64,000 nt of DNA, from assembly GCA_018806915.1 (NCBI GenBank), contig JAGKQI010000075.1:682001-746000 (forward strand). Reading direction: 5' to 3'. The stretch comes from Phytophthora colocasiae. Its lineage: Eukaryota > Oomycota > Peronosporomycetes > Peronosporales > Peronosporaceae. This document shows positions 50,738 through 61,228 of this stretch, piece after piece; position 1 is the stretch's first letter; every line of letters starts with the position of its first letter. The notes below the pieces were generated by a model. That model had not been told where the DNA came from. It saw only the letters and a list, made by a program, of their open reading frames with translations, and searched no databases. The translations under genes were made by a program, and so were the position numbers.

Positions 50738-51676
50738 ATGGTCGGCTACAAATTGCAGCCTACAATAGTTGACGCTGCAACAATGGCGAAGCTCCTGGAC
50801 GGCAAGGCATGCAGCAAAGAGATCGAGGCAGAGCTCAAGGAGTTGATCCCAACGCTCGCAGTGACCCCATCTCTTGCGCTGCTACTGGTTGGCACCAACC
50901 AGGACTCCAAGACGTACGTGCGGCTCAAGAAAAACGCCTGCACGCGAGTGGGCATTTCTCCACTGGTGCACGAACTGTCCGAGTCCATCGCTTTTGAAGA
51001 ACTGCTAGCTCTTATTCAGTCACTGAACTTGGACGACGATGTACATGGTGTCCTATTGCAACTGCCGCTTCCTGATCACTTGAAGCCGCACGAGAAGGAG
51101 CTGCTGGAGACCATCAGCCCCTTAAAGGACGTGGATGGACTGCACTCGCACCATTTCGCACAATTAGCGGAGCCTGTAAAGGAGGAGGAAACAGCCAAGG
51201 AGCTTCGATTGCAGCCTTGTACACCCGCAGGTTGCTTGGAGATTTTGGCTCGGAACGGTATCGAACTGGCGGGCAAGGACGTGATTGTTGTTGGACGCGG
51301 GCAGCTCGTTGGATTGCCGCTGTCTCTGATGCTACTGGCCGCTAACGCTACGGTGACGACGTGCCACTCGAAGACCAAGAACTTGGCTGACAAGGTCCGA
51401 CAGGCGGAGGTGGTATTCGTTGGAACGGGTCAGCCAGAGCTGATCAAGGGAGACTGGCTAGCTGAAGGAGCGGTGGTTGTGGACGTTGGTATCAGCTACG
51501 TGGACGATGCTAGCAGCAAGAAAGGGTACAAGATTCTGGGCGACGTCGACTTTGCTGCTGCAAGCGAGCGCGTGTCGGCCATCACGCCGGTGCCAGGTGG
51601 CATTGGCCCCATGACTATTGCGATGCTGCTGAAGAACACGGTGGAGTGTGTCAAGTTTGCTGGTGCAAAGAAGTAA
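50738..51676 (+). CDS. folD: Methylenetetrahydrofolate dehydrogenase/cyclohydrolase (FolD/MTHFD type)
   Basis: 312 residues, single exon. The bifunctional enzyme interconverts 5,10-methylene-, 5,10-methenyl- and 10-formyl-tetrahydrofolate for one-carbon metabolism. Visible motifs: catalytic YVRLK with the active-site Lys, LLQLPLP, KDVDG, PCTPAG, the Rossmann segment VVGRGQLVGLP, and PVPGGIGPMT near the C-terminus. The usual GRS of the cofactor loop reads GRG here. Start: ATG 50738 gives 15 residues before a second Met (50783, MAKLLDGK) where family similarity begins, so either start is possible. It lacks the C-terminal formyl-THF synthetase domain of the trifunctional enzyme. A hAT-like MITE follows about 30 nt after the stop. 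Confidence 0.93.
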   Translation: MVGYKLQPTIVDAATMAKLLDGKACSKEIEAELKELIPTLAVTPSLALLLVGTNQDSKTYVRLKKNACTRVGISPLVHELSESIAFEELLALIQSLNLDDDVHGVLLQLPLPDHLKPHEKELLETISPLKDVDGLHSHHFAQLAEPVKEEETAKELRLQPCTPAGCLEILARNGIELAGKDVIVVGRGQLVGLPLSLMLLAANATVTTCHSKTKNLADKVRQAEVVFVGTGQPELIKGDWLAEGAVVVDVGISYVDDASSKKGYKILGDVDFAAASERVSAITPVPGGIGPMTIAMLLKNTVECVKFAGAKK

Positions 51677-51709
51677 ACGAGGTGAGAGCTGCATGTACAT
51701 AAGAACGTG

Positions 51710-52202
51710 TACAGATGAGGGCGTGGTTAGTGAACGGGCATCAAATTATAACCCATCCAATGGCATCAGAATGTTATAGATGAGGTCGCATTCAGGACCA
51801 CTGACATTGTTAGGTACCACTAAAGGGGTACGCTGGCGTTTGAATAACCCTCGGCGGGAAATTTGAAATTGGCCATGCGGAAGGAGGTTCAAGCACAGCG
51901 CATCCGCCTAACCAAGGCTCAGCAATGGTCAAGAACCACTATGGACCCTAAGGGAACTGGGGGAATGGGCATGGCAGCAGTTTGACTTACAGAAGGCCCC
52001 TGCCAAGTCGACGGTGCCTGCTGGAAGCACGCCGGACTGTACGTAGACTGAACCCAGATCAGTGACATTCTAGCCTCCGATTAGTGTCAATGAATATCTA
52101 CATTACGTTGACCACTCCTCCAGATTTTATGGCTCTCTGATAGGCTAATTCCACCTGAGACTTAGTACATATCAGGTGTTCACTAACCACGCCCTCATCT
52201 GT
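51710..52202. mobile_element. MITE, hAT-like (about 490 bp)
   Basis: Inverted termini ACAGATGAGGGCGTGG... at the left (from 51711) and its complement ending at 52202; the match runs about 25 bp. An exact 8-bp direct repeat AGAACGTG flanks it (51702-51709 and 52203-52210), the duplication length of hAT elements. TA also flanks the CAGATG core on both sides, so a Tc1/mariner origin with TA duplication is the alternative. No coding capacity. Confidence 0.65.
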
Positions 52203-52352
52203 AGAACGTGACGATTAATTACATTCTTGATCCTTGCTCGGAAGCTACTTTAAAGCAATCTTTTCCAGCTATTCGAACCTGATAAAGTCAACTCGATCGA
52301 ACTGTCTAATGGCAGCCATCGTGAGTTAATAATGTATGAAGCATGAAGCAAC

Positions 52353-54974
52353 TCACTGTGATGACTGAGCGAAGCTGCCAGATCGAGCGAGCGATGGGTT
52401 GGTACCGTCGTACGTGAAGCCAGCAAACGTGTACGACAGGTTCCGCAGCGTACTATTGCGTTCACTGCTGCTAATGCTCGTGCCAGTGCTGCCTGCGATG
52501 CCATTGGGCGCACCCGCTCCAATTCCTGCTGCTTCAGCGGCAGCGGTCACATTGTCTGTTGGGTCTCGTCCTGAAGCTTCGTCGTTGCCGCTCTTTTCTT
52601 GCAGTTCGTTGGTCGCGACACTGAGCCCAGCACTGTCGATTTTGGCAAGTGGCAGTTTGGTAAACTCCTCCTCGAAATTAGCAGCGTCAATCGGGTCAGT
52701 GTACTGGCACGGGCGGTACAACGGCTGCACTTGGCGGTTGTATAACAAGTTCCAGTCGATTTCCGCAAAGAATGGGTGGTAAGTGATCTCACGGACATCA
52801 ATAGCACCGAGGCGCTTGGCCGGATCACGTGTGAGCAAGCCTTCAATGAGGTTCATCGCCTCTGGTGTCAATCCTTGCGGAAACTCGAGCTCAGCACCGC
52901 GGAGACGGTCAAACAGTTCCTGTCGGTCTTGCGTGTACCACGGTGGCCTTCCCGTCAGCATTTCGTACAGGACCATACCTAAATTCCACCAGTCCACTGC
53001 TGTACCGTGACCAGCGCGGTTTAAAATCTCTGGTGGCAAGTACTCAGGAGTACCGCACATCGTATAAGTCCCGTTGAGTTCGCTGGTGATACCCTCTTTC
53101 GCTAGTCCAAAGTCTGCAAGCTTCACGTGGCCATCCACGTCCAGCATAATGTTTTCAGGTTTGAGGTCTCGATATACAATGCCTTGTTCATGCAGATGGA
53201 TCAACGCCAGGACGATTTCGGCTGCATAAAACTTCGCCATCGCCTCGGGAAAGCATCCACATCGACTGAGATGGAAAAACAAGTCTCCACCAGGGCAGTA
53301 GTCGAGAACGAAATACAGTTTGTCCTTCGTCTGAAAAGCGTAATGTAGACAAACGACAAACGGATGTGACACAGAAGCCAAGACACGACGCTCTGTTCTT
53401 GTGTGCTCCACTTGCTGCTTCTTCACAATCGCTGGCTTACTCAGAATCTTAACAGCAAACAACTGCGACGAGTGCTTCTTTCGCACTAGCAGCACCTTGC
53501 CGAACGAGCCTTTGCCGATCATACGCAGCACGTCAAACTGCTTCAGCGACACCTTATTACTTCGCCGTCTGGAGCTGTTTTCATCGAACTCCTCTTCCTC
53601 GTCATCCACATCCTGAAGAATCACACTGCGCCTCTGTTCCGCCACTGTAGACGCATTAAAAGGTGCTTCCCGGCCGTCATCCATTGGTTCATCCCTCGGC
53701 AGAGATTTCACACGGGCCCTTTCGCCACGGGAGCTCGAATCTTGGTCAGCTGAGGCGACACGTGATCTACCACCGCGAGAACTACCCTGATCGGCAGAGT
53801 CTACGCGAGCTCTACCACCTCGTGAACTTGTAGAAAGCTGATCAGCCGAACCAACACGAATTCTCCTGCCACGCGAACTGCCACGTCCTTCTTCAGCGTC
53901 ATATAACATAGACTCCGAGTCCGTCTTCTGTTCTGACGTGCTAAACAGCGGCGGACGTCCTGAGCCCGAATTTGAAAATGAAAAGCCACTGGACGAGTTC
54001 GATAACACATTGGACCCACTCGATGACGTCGAAGATTCCTCGAAAACTGGCGGTTCGTTGGCTTTATGAGTGAGGAAATGGCGGATGAGGCGCACACTGG
54101 CGTGAAACCCACGATTTCCGCAGCATTCGGTATATCGGTCCGTGTCTACCTTGCAGTTTTCGACACTGATGAGCATTAGCACTTCACGCAGCCATCTATC
54201 AAGCTCCAATTGCCGTTTGCGCAGAAAGTTCGGGTCTAACGAACGCATCAACGTCCGCGTTGGCACCGCTGAGACGCGCACCGATTCATTTTTCAGCTGG
54301 TGTGCGAGTTGCTTGAAGTCGTGGAAACGCCGATAGATCGTCCACTGCTTCTCACTGACAATACACTCGATCTCCAGTCGGAAGACAGCGTACAACTTGT
54401 GCGAGTCCTGGTCCCTGGCAAACGAGAAGCCTTTAATGCGGTTCAGTCGCCCTGCAGCACCCACCGGCAGGTATCCGGTCGTGCCGCTAACCTGCGCTTC
54501 TGAGTTTTTAAAGTTCTCAGCCCACATCCGCTCGAAGTATTCACGTTCGTCTGCTGGTTGTGCTGGTCGCTGGTCTTTTGGCAGCTTGGAAACGTCTTCC
54601 TCATCATCCTCCATATCGCCTGCAAACTGGAAGGAATCGTCCACTGACAACATGGACGAAACGGAGTCCACAGACATGATGGAACCAGTACGCGGCATGG
54701 AGCGGCCGTTAATGGACGTCGATTCATCTCCGTCGAAGTTGAGGATGTGGAACGGGTCGCGCATGGGCGGTACCGACGGCGCCGTGGTGTTGAGCTCCAC
54801 GCGGACTCTGCAATAGAATAATTCGTTAGTCGATCAAAGATGTTGGAGAATCGTTAGAAGCACGCACTTGGAGGAAATCCCATTAGGGTGGACCTTGCCT
54901 ACAGGCACCTGCGCATGGGCCGGGAAGTCCCGTGAGGGCTTCCGCTTCTTGTCTTCCCTGCGGTTGCCAATCAT
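52353..54974 (-). CDS. PX-domain AGC serine/threonine protein kinase (two exons)
   Basis: Predicted exons 54974-54868 and 54807-52353 (intron 54867-54808, 60 nt, GTGCGT...TTGCAG with CTAAC branch motif), about 853 residues. Exon 1 encodes a basic N-terminus (MIGNRREDKKRKPSRD). A PX domain (about 158-283; RRFHDFKQLAHQL) should bind phosphoinositides. A Ser-rich linker with SSRGGR-type repeats follows. The kinase domain (about 459-730) has GKGSFGKV, VAVK-type Lys (FAVKIL), YRDLKPEN, DFG and T-loop TMCGTPEY. The AGC C-tail ends with hydrophobic motif FAGFTY (about 828). All catalytic residues are present. The architecture resembles SGK3-type kinases. The start is supported by the initiator 23 nt upstream; without exon 1 the open frame has only a GTG. 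Confidence 0.9.
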
Positions 54975-54992
54975 GAGCAAGAGACACAGTGC

Positions 54993-55000
54993 GGAATGAA
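54993..55000 (-). promoter_or_regulatory. Initiator of the PX-AGC kinase gene
   Basis: TTCATTCC on the minus strand followed by GCAC, +1 at about 54997, 23 nt before the predicted ATG at 54974. Confidence 0.6.
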
Positions 55001-56191
55001 TTTAGAGACAGAATTGGCGGCCAAGCGAGGGCAACGCAGGACGTACACCATGACACTGAGAGACGGAGACGACGTAGAGCAGGGGAGGGACGACCCGCGA
55101 GGCGTGGCAGCGCTGGAGGAGTGTGCTTGCTCTTCCCCCTTTTTCTCCTTGTGTGCCCCTCGACTTTTCCCTGAAAAAGGATACACACGCTCAGCAGTTG
55201 GTGATAAGATGATGACGGGAATTAATTGATGAAAGACATATTTCATAAGATATATAGTTTTTACAGATTGCAACGTTTTATTTAAGACTGCAAATTGATA
55301 AGAAATAACAGGTATAAGGCACTGTTTACAACAAGACGAACACCGCATTAGCGGCTGTATCAGACTGTCGCTGGAAGCTTTGGGACCCTAAGGAGTGACA
55401 GACTGGAGTCTTCTTCACCCGCGCTCTCCATATCCGCAGATAATCTCGCAATGCGAGAAGACCATTGGTCTCTGAAGCGACGCGAAACAAAGACGATTTT
55501 CGGTAACCATACGGGTACGATTTAACTTAACGAGACGGAAAATCCTAACAAAGAGGCCCTAAAGTCCGCCTTGACATCGTTATTGTTACGGCGTGGAGCT
55601 GGTAGTCGTATTCTACCATCGATAGTCACTCTACCTTTAGCAGTAGCCTCTACCGGTCAGGTGATAATTAATTAAAATCTGTCTACATGTAGAACGCTAT
55701 GACTCATGTAAGTGGGCTATCTGTCTGGTAAACAATGCTTAAGGCGCATTCCGAGTGAAAGGATGTGTTTGCAGTATGGAGAGCTCGGAGTAATGCCTCG
55801 AAGCAACACTCGAAGACAACTCTGTCCATCGATGACTCAAGACAGCTAGTGGGCTCGACAGCGTCGTTGTCTTGACGAAAGGGGTCAATGACAACATTCA
55901 TTCAGTTTATGGCGCCCGCTCTAATACTGTACATACAGCGGCTGTATTTCTACAGCTCTTTTCACGTCGTACATGTACTAGCATCGATACCAACAAGGTT
56001 GTGTCACGTAAATGGCGAGCGTCTACAGCAACTTGCACCGGACTTTGCCAATTTGCAATTGGTTGAAACAAGGACTCTTTTTTTCATTTTCTTCCAATCA
56101 TACTTCTTTATTTAAAACATGGGGGGGGGGGACTGGCGCCGTCTGTCCCGCCCAGACCGAAGAAGGAAAGGCAGAGAAGCAACGGAAGACC
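55001..56191. other. Intergenic region between divergent kinase and PP1 genes
   Basis: No gene recognised. An 11-nt G run occurs at 56121-56131, about 60 nt before the PP1 start. Confidence 0.5.
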
Positions 56192-57266
56192 ATGGCGTCG
56201 TCCGGACTGGAGCCCATCGACGTAGACAGCATCATCGAGAAGCTGCTGAGTGTGCGCGGCGCACGCCCCGGCAAGCAAGTGAACCTCACGGAGACGGAGA
56301 TCCGCGGGTTGTGCCTGCACGCGCGCGAGGTGTTCCTAGCGCAGCCCATTCTGGTGGAGTTGGAGGCCCCTATTAAGATTTGTGGTGCGTTTTAAGCAAC
56401 TTTTTACCCTTTAATAAGGTTGCAAGTGATAGAGCAGTTCATTTTCGTTAGAAAGAGTGAACTAATGCTGTTGTTTTCGCTCGGCAGGTGACATCCACGG
56501 CCAGTACTATGACCTACTGCGTTTGTTCGAGTACGGCGGATTCCCCCCGGACGCCAATTACCTCTTCCTTGGAGACTACGTGGATCGTGGCAAACAGAGT
56601 CTGGAGACCATCTGTCTGCTGCTAGCCTACAAGATCAAGTACCCGGAGAACTTTTTCATTTTGCGAGGTAACCACGAGTGCGCGTCTATCAACCGGATCT
56701 ACGGCTTCTACGACGAGTGCAAGCGCCGTTACAACATCAAGCTATGGAAGACCTTCACAGACTGCTTCAACTGCTTGCCTGTGGCTGCTATTGTGGACGA
56801 GAAGATCTTCTGTATGCACGGTGGTCTGTCTCCGGAGCTCAGTCAGATGGAGCAGATCAAGCGGTTTGTGCGTCCTACTGACGTGCCTGATACGGGACTG
56901 CTCTGCGATCTACTGTGGTCCGACCCCGACAAGGACATTATGGGCTGGGGAGAGAACGACCGTGGTGTGTCGTTCACGTTCGGCCCGGACATTGTCAGTC
57001 AGTTCCTCAAGCGTCACGATCTCGACTTGATCTGCCGAGCTCACCAGGTCGTGGAAGATGGCTATGAATTCTTCGCTAAGCGGCAGCTGGTCACTCTGTT
57101 CTCAGCACCGAACTACTGCGGTGAGTTCGACAACGCCGGCGCCATGATGTCGGTGGACGAGACGCTGATGTGCTCGTTCCAGATCCTCAAGCCGGCCGAG
57201 AAGAAGCAGCGCTATGCTTACAACGGTTTGGGTACGCAGCGTCCGGCCACGCCGCCCCGGAAGTAG
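56192..57266 (+). CDS. Serine/threonine protein phosphatase PP1 catalytic subunit (two exons)
   Basis: Exons 56192-56384 and 56488-57266 (intron 103 nt, G/GTGCGT ... CGGCAG/GTGAC) give 323 residues, the usual PP1c length. The splice rebuilds the metal-binding motif GDIHG across the junction. [31 protein letters not shown] and [13 protein letters not shown] follow in order, with all metal ligands of the PPP family present. The C-terminus TPPRK keeps the CDK-phosphorylatable TPPR of PP1. It dephosphorylates Ser/Thr residues with targeting subunits and is found in cytosol and nucleus. ATG 56192 was chosen because of the MASSG... family-like start; the open frame extends upstream without similarity. 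Confidence 0.95.
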
Positions 57267-57920
57267 GAGGAGCGCTCGAGCGACAAGCGGCCTCTCGGAC
57301 TGACCTTTAAGCAGCGAGGGCCGCTCTGTTGGTCGGTCTGCATAGTCATCCATACATGTGATTTGATTTTTATCGAAATGATAGCGCGAGCTCGTTTGAT
57401 TCAACATGCACTCCTTTTCTTCTGAAGAGTTTGTATACATTACTTCGGAGCATGTTTGTGGCAACTTTGATGAAGGCAAGGAATGTCATCCACTCAAGAC
57501 CTTGTCAACCAGACGAGGATACACGTAGCTGGTCATACAGACACTGGCGTTATGGCAAAAGCTGATCTCAAAGTAACGGACACAATCTTATGCTTGGCCT
57601 GAGACCGACCATCTTATCTAATTCGTAGTAGAATTGCAAATGAAATTCTTACAAACAGAGTACAGATCGAGGCTAGCAAAGCTCTGCACAGTTCCACAAT
57701 TCCATCGCTGTCATTCACCAGGCCACTACAGTACATACTATCCGCCGCCACAACGTCTGAAAAAATGAATAAGGTAAGACCTAAACTATCCGGATAATAA
57801 AAACTAGTCGGAATCCGGATAATAAAACGGGCAGAGAGCAGCACGACAACCAGGACAGTCGACTCAGTCGCCGTCGGGAGATCTGCAACGAAAGCAGAAG
57901 AAGGAGAAAAAACGCATCGG
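57267..57920. other. Intergenic region, no gene seen
   Basis: 3' region of PP1 and upstream region of the next gene. A TCCGGATAATAAAA direct repeat occurs near 57789-57828. No other structure noted. Confidence 0.5.
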
Positions 57921-60900
57921 ATGCAGCTCTTGGGCGCTGTAAAGGGCGTGACGGCGCCTCCTAATGGCAATACCATCTTCTCCGGCGTGTCGTTGCGCTC
58001 CCGTAGACGTCGTACGAAGCCTGAGGATGACACAAGCAGCAACAGTGGACGAGGTCTCAGTATCGGATTCCACCGCAGTTCCAGTACCAGTGGAGACAGC
58101 AGTAGCGCTCTGGACACGCCCCCAGCACCTGTTAACATTCGACCAAGAGCAGCTACCCGTACGACGCCTGCTTTTAACCCTCCAGTATACAACAAACACC
58201 AATATGACGTGGCATTGCGAGGTTCCATGCCATTGGACACAGTCAGTAAGAGCTCTCCTCCCCATGTGGCTGTACGTTATGGAGACACTATCCGTCTATT
58301 TGCTCGCAGTAAATATGCAGGATCAGAGGATACAGGGGGTTACGTGGGTACGTTCGAAGGCAGCAAACGTTTTTTAGCTTCCAAGAACCCTCAGAAACAG
58401 GACGAGTTGGCGTGTATCCCTCCTATTGCTCCTTGTGGAGTGAAGCAGTTCAAACCGTCGGTATTCACCATTCTATCCAATTGTGGACTTGGGGTAGGGA
58501 CTCCTGTGAGCTACGGAGATATCGTGGTGCTGGTGGATGCTGACAATCGAGTTTGGAACAACAAGATGGGCGTCGGTCCAAGCACCAAGAATGGATGCTT
58601 CGGCCCCAAGGAGTCTAACACGCCTGGGGAAATGTATTTGTCGTTTTATCAGCTACAACCAGACACGAACGGAGACGACAGCAGCTCCGAGTCGTCGGAT
58701 GAAGAGGAGAATTTCCTTTTCTTCAGTAACTTGGCTAAAACGACCAAAACAATGGCAGAAACAACATTTGGCAAGCCAACACAAGTGGAGCTTCATTTAG
58801 CAACGGCTGCTTTGCGAACAATGGGAAAGGTTATGTACTATGGCGACCGAAACATGATTATCGACGTAGCAGACTCAAATCGAGTACGATCCAAGTTCAA
58901 CCGAGTCATCACACACTTTAGCAAGCAACAAGAGGCTGCACCTGTCCAGGGAGGCTTCTTACGATGTGACGGTCGTGGAAAAACAATTCTGTTCGAGATG
59001 CACGGCCAAGAATTCCCGACGATCAAATCAATTGACATTAAGGACGTCAAGAAGAACGAGTCAAACAGAAACAGCGCAGATATCGACGACAAAAGCACGG
59101 ATGAGGCAGAACATCATTCTTCCAGTGCACGGGTGTTGGTATCTACTCTTACAGATGTCGAAGTCGGCAGTCCGTTGTTGCTACACGATGTTCAACGCTC
59201 GATGACGCTGGTTCTGCGCTTCTCGGACGGCGGACGAGTGCGTGTTCCTTGCGAGCGATTCCTCAAGCACGAAGGTCGGACTTTTGCTCGCGTGGTGCTC
59301 AACGGAAAGCGTCCCATGCGGATTCTCGTTCGCGCTACTCGTGCTCTGGGTCGGAAGAAAGTGGACATTCGAGGCACATTTCGCGGCACGTACCGGCAGA
59401 TTTTCAAGCTTTCGTGTGGTATTGTGCTGGCGTATCTGGCCGCAGCGTCCGTGTTCACGCATGTGTTTGGCTCGGTGGTGGTGCTTCCTGCGTTTTACGT
59501 CGGTGTTGGAGCTGCCGTTGTGGTCTTCTTGGTCGAAGTTTTCTTCCCTGGCAAGGTGGTAACGGCCAGGCAGATTAAACCTGCTGGTACAGAGCACACA
59601 CGGCATATTCTAGGCAACTGGAACTTCACAATCGTTGCACTGGAAGCTTCTGAGTCTGAACGCCTGGAAACCACTGGTGTGTTGAAAAAGACAGCGTCAA
59701 TTAAGGTTCCGTCGGCATACCTGGTGGCGGAGAACGGAGACGCTGCCAAGGCGTTGGACAGATACGAAGCTACTCTTGCGTGGAGGAAGGAGGTGCAAGC
59801 TGATTCCATTCTGGCGATGCCACAGACGCATTACGACACCATTAAAGCGAACTACACTCAATTCCTGCACAAGCATGACAAGCTGGGCCACCCTCTTTAC
59901 ATTGAGAAGATCGGATCCATCAACATCCCACAACTCAAGAAGGTGGGCGTCTCCCAGGACACACTCTTCAACCATTATTTATTCGCTATGGAGTTCACAC
60001 TAAAGTACGCGGCACATCAAATCTGCTCGTGCGACGCGTGCGCTTCCAGCGAGACGCAGAAGTTGTGCATTGTACTTGACGCGCGTGGCATTGGGATGCG
60101 CGACATGGGCGGCGAGGCATTTGAGTTCATCCGCCGGTGCACAAGTGTGATGCAGCGCCATTACCCGCAACGTTCGTTCAAGATCTTCATTGTGAACGTG
60201 CCGTCGTGGTTCGGGATGGCGTGGAAGGGTGTCAAGCCGCTGTTGAACGAAGCTACTCGAGCGAAGACCAACATCCTAACTGAGAACGAGACCGCGAACG
60301 CGTTGTTGGAATTTATTGAGGCTGAAAATCTACCGGTGGAGTACGGTGGCACATGTGCATGTGCAGGTGGATGTGAGACGAATTCTACGTACCAACTACT
60401 GCAACAAGCACTTGTGAAGAGCGTACTAGAATGTAAACCACTGGAGTCGGACGGATTGGTGCAACAGATTGAACGGGAACGATCAGGAGAGAGCAGATCC
60501 AGCAGTGAAGGTGACTTATCCACTGAAGCAATTCGAGTTTCCTCTCTTCCGCCTGTAATGGGTCCAATCAAGCGAGAAACGTCAGCTACTGCTGTTATAG
60601 ATCAGCTCTTCCGAATGGGAAGTAGCAGTGCTGACGACGGCTTCACACTTGACGGAGTGGACGACGAAGGGTTCTGCCGCTCCATTCCGTCCGGATTCTT
60701 CAGTGAGGAGGTGTTGAAGGCCGGATACCTGCTCAAGCGTTCCCTACGGCACAAACAGTTCAATCCGATCTGGCACCGCCAGCTCTTCATCCTGCACCCG
60801 CTATTCGTGCGGTTCGCTAAGACGTTGGACTCGGAGGTCTATCAGATCGTATCGTTGACGCATGACACGCTGGTACACAAGACGCCCAAGCAGAACAACA

Positions 60901-61136
60901 GCTTCGAGATCGTCACGCCACTTATGGCTGCTAACGGCCATTCACTACTGCTTTACGCCCCCACGGCGTACGTACTGAACAATTGGGTGGACGCTATCTC
61001 GGCCGCCATCGACCAGCTGAAGCTCAAGATCCCATCAGTAGCAACACCCGAGCGCTCGCCCATCGTGTCGCCGCGCGCAAAGGAAGCCAGTCCAGAGGGT
61101 GACAACCAGCCGACAGGGGTGGAAACGACCAAGTGA
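57921..61136 (+). CDS. Large membrane protein with Sec14/CRAL-TRIO and PH domains (1071 aa)
   Basis: Single-exon protein. Residues about 1-90 are Ser-rich and disordered. About 110-260 holds a beta-rich module (YGDTIRLFARSKYAG, VSYGDIVVLVD) of MIR/beta-trefoil-like character that I cannot name surely. About 496-545 contains two close hydrophobic segments likely to span a membrane. About 600-810 is a CRAL-TRIO/Sec14 lipid-binding domain (AYLVAENGD, LCIVLDARG, IFIVNVPSWF). About 930-1035 is a PH domain (AGYLLKRS, final Trp in LNNWVDAI). Probable role: lipid or phosphoinositide sensing or transfer at an internal membrane (inference). The order TM-Sec14-PH is unusual outside oomycetes as far as I know. 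Confidence 0.88.
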   Translation: MQLLGAVKGVTAPPNGNTIFSGVSLRSRRRRTKPEDDTSSNSGRGLSIGFHRSSSTSGDSSSALDTPPAPVNIRPRAATRTTPAFNPPVYNKHQYDVALRGSMPLDTVSKSSPPHVAVRYGDTIRLFARSKYAGSEDTGGYVGTFEGSKRFLASKNPQKQDELACIPPIAPCGVKQFKPSVFTILSNCGLGVGTPVSYGDIVVLVDADNRVWNNKMGVGPSTKNGCFGPKESNTPGEMYLSFYQLQPDTNGDDSSSESSDEEENFLFFSNLAKTTKTMAETTFGKPTQVELHLATAALRTMGKVMYYGDRNMIIDVADSNRVRSKFNRVITHFSKQQEAAPVQGGFLRCDGRGKTILFEMHGQEFPTIKSIDIKDVKKNESNRNSADIDDKSTDEAEHHSSSARVLVSTLTDVEVGSPLLLHDVQRSMTLVLRFSDGGRVRVPCERFLKHEGRTFARVVLNGKRPMRILVRATRALGRKKVDIRGTFRGTYRQIFKLSCGIVLAYLAAASVFTHVFGSVVVLPAFYVGVGAAVVVFLVEVFFPGKVVTARQIKPAGTEHTRHILGNWNFTIVALEASESERLETTGVLKKTASIKVPSAYLVAENGDAAKALDRYEATLAWRKEVQADSILAMPQTHYDTIKANYTQFLHKHDKLGHPLYIEKIGSINIPQLKKVGVSQDTLFNHYLFAMEFTLKYAAHQICSCDACASSETQKLCIVLDARGIGMRDMGGEAFEFIRRCTSVMQRHYPQRSFKIFIVNVPSWFGMAWKGVKPLLNEATRAKTNILTENETANALLEFIEAENLPVEYGGTCACAGGCETNSTYQLLQQALVKSVLECKPLESDGLVQQIERERSGESRSSSEGDLSTEAIRVSSLPPVMGPIKRETSATAVIDQLFRMGSSSADDGFTLDGVDDEGFCRSIPSGFFSEEVLKAGYLLKRSLRHKQFNPIWHRQLFILHPLFVRFAKTLDSEVYQIVSLTHDTLVHKTPKQNNSFEIVTPLMAANGHSLLLYAPTAYVLNNWVDAISAAIDQLKLKIPSVATPERSPIVSPRAKEASPEGDNQPTGVETTK

Positions 61137-61228
61137 CGGCAGCATAATGGTTAGATCAGTACCCGTACGCAATGTAAAGTCTTTTGATTCGTTTTATTTT
61201 CTTTCTCGCACTCAATCAGCACACACGG

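Noticed and set aside
56012..56191. Upstream extension of the PP1 frame
   Set aside because: It crosses an 11-nt G run and has no PP1 similarity; ATG 56192 gives the normal PP1 N-terminus and length.
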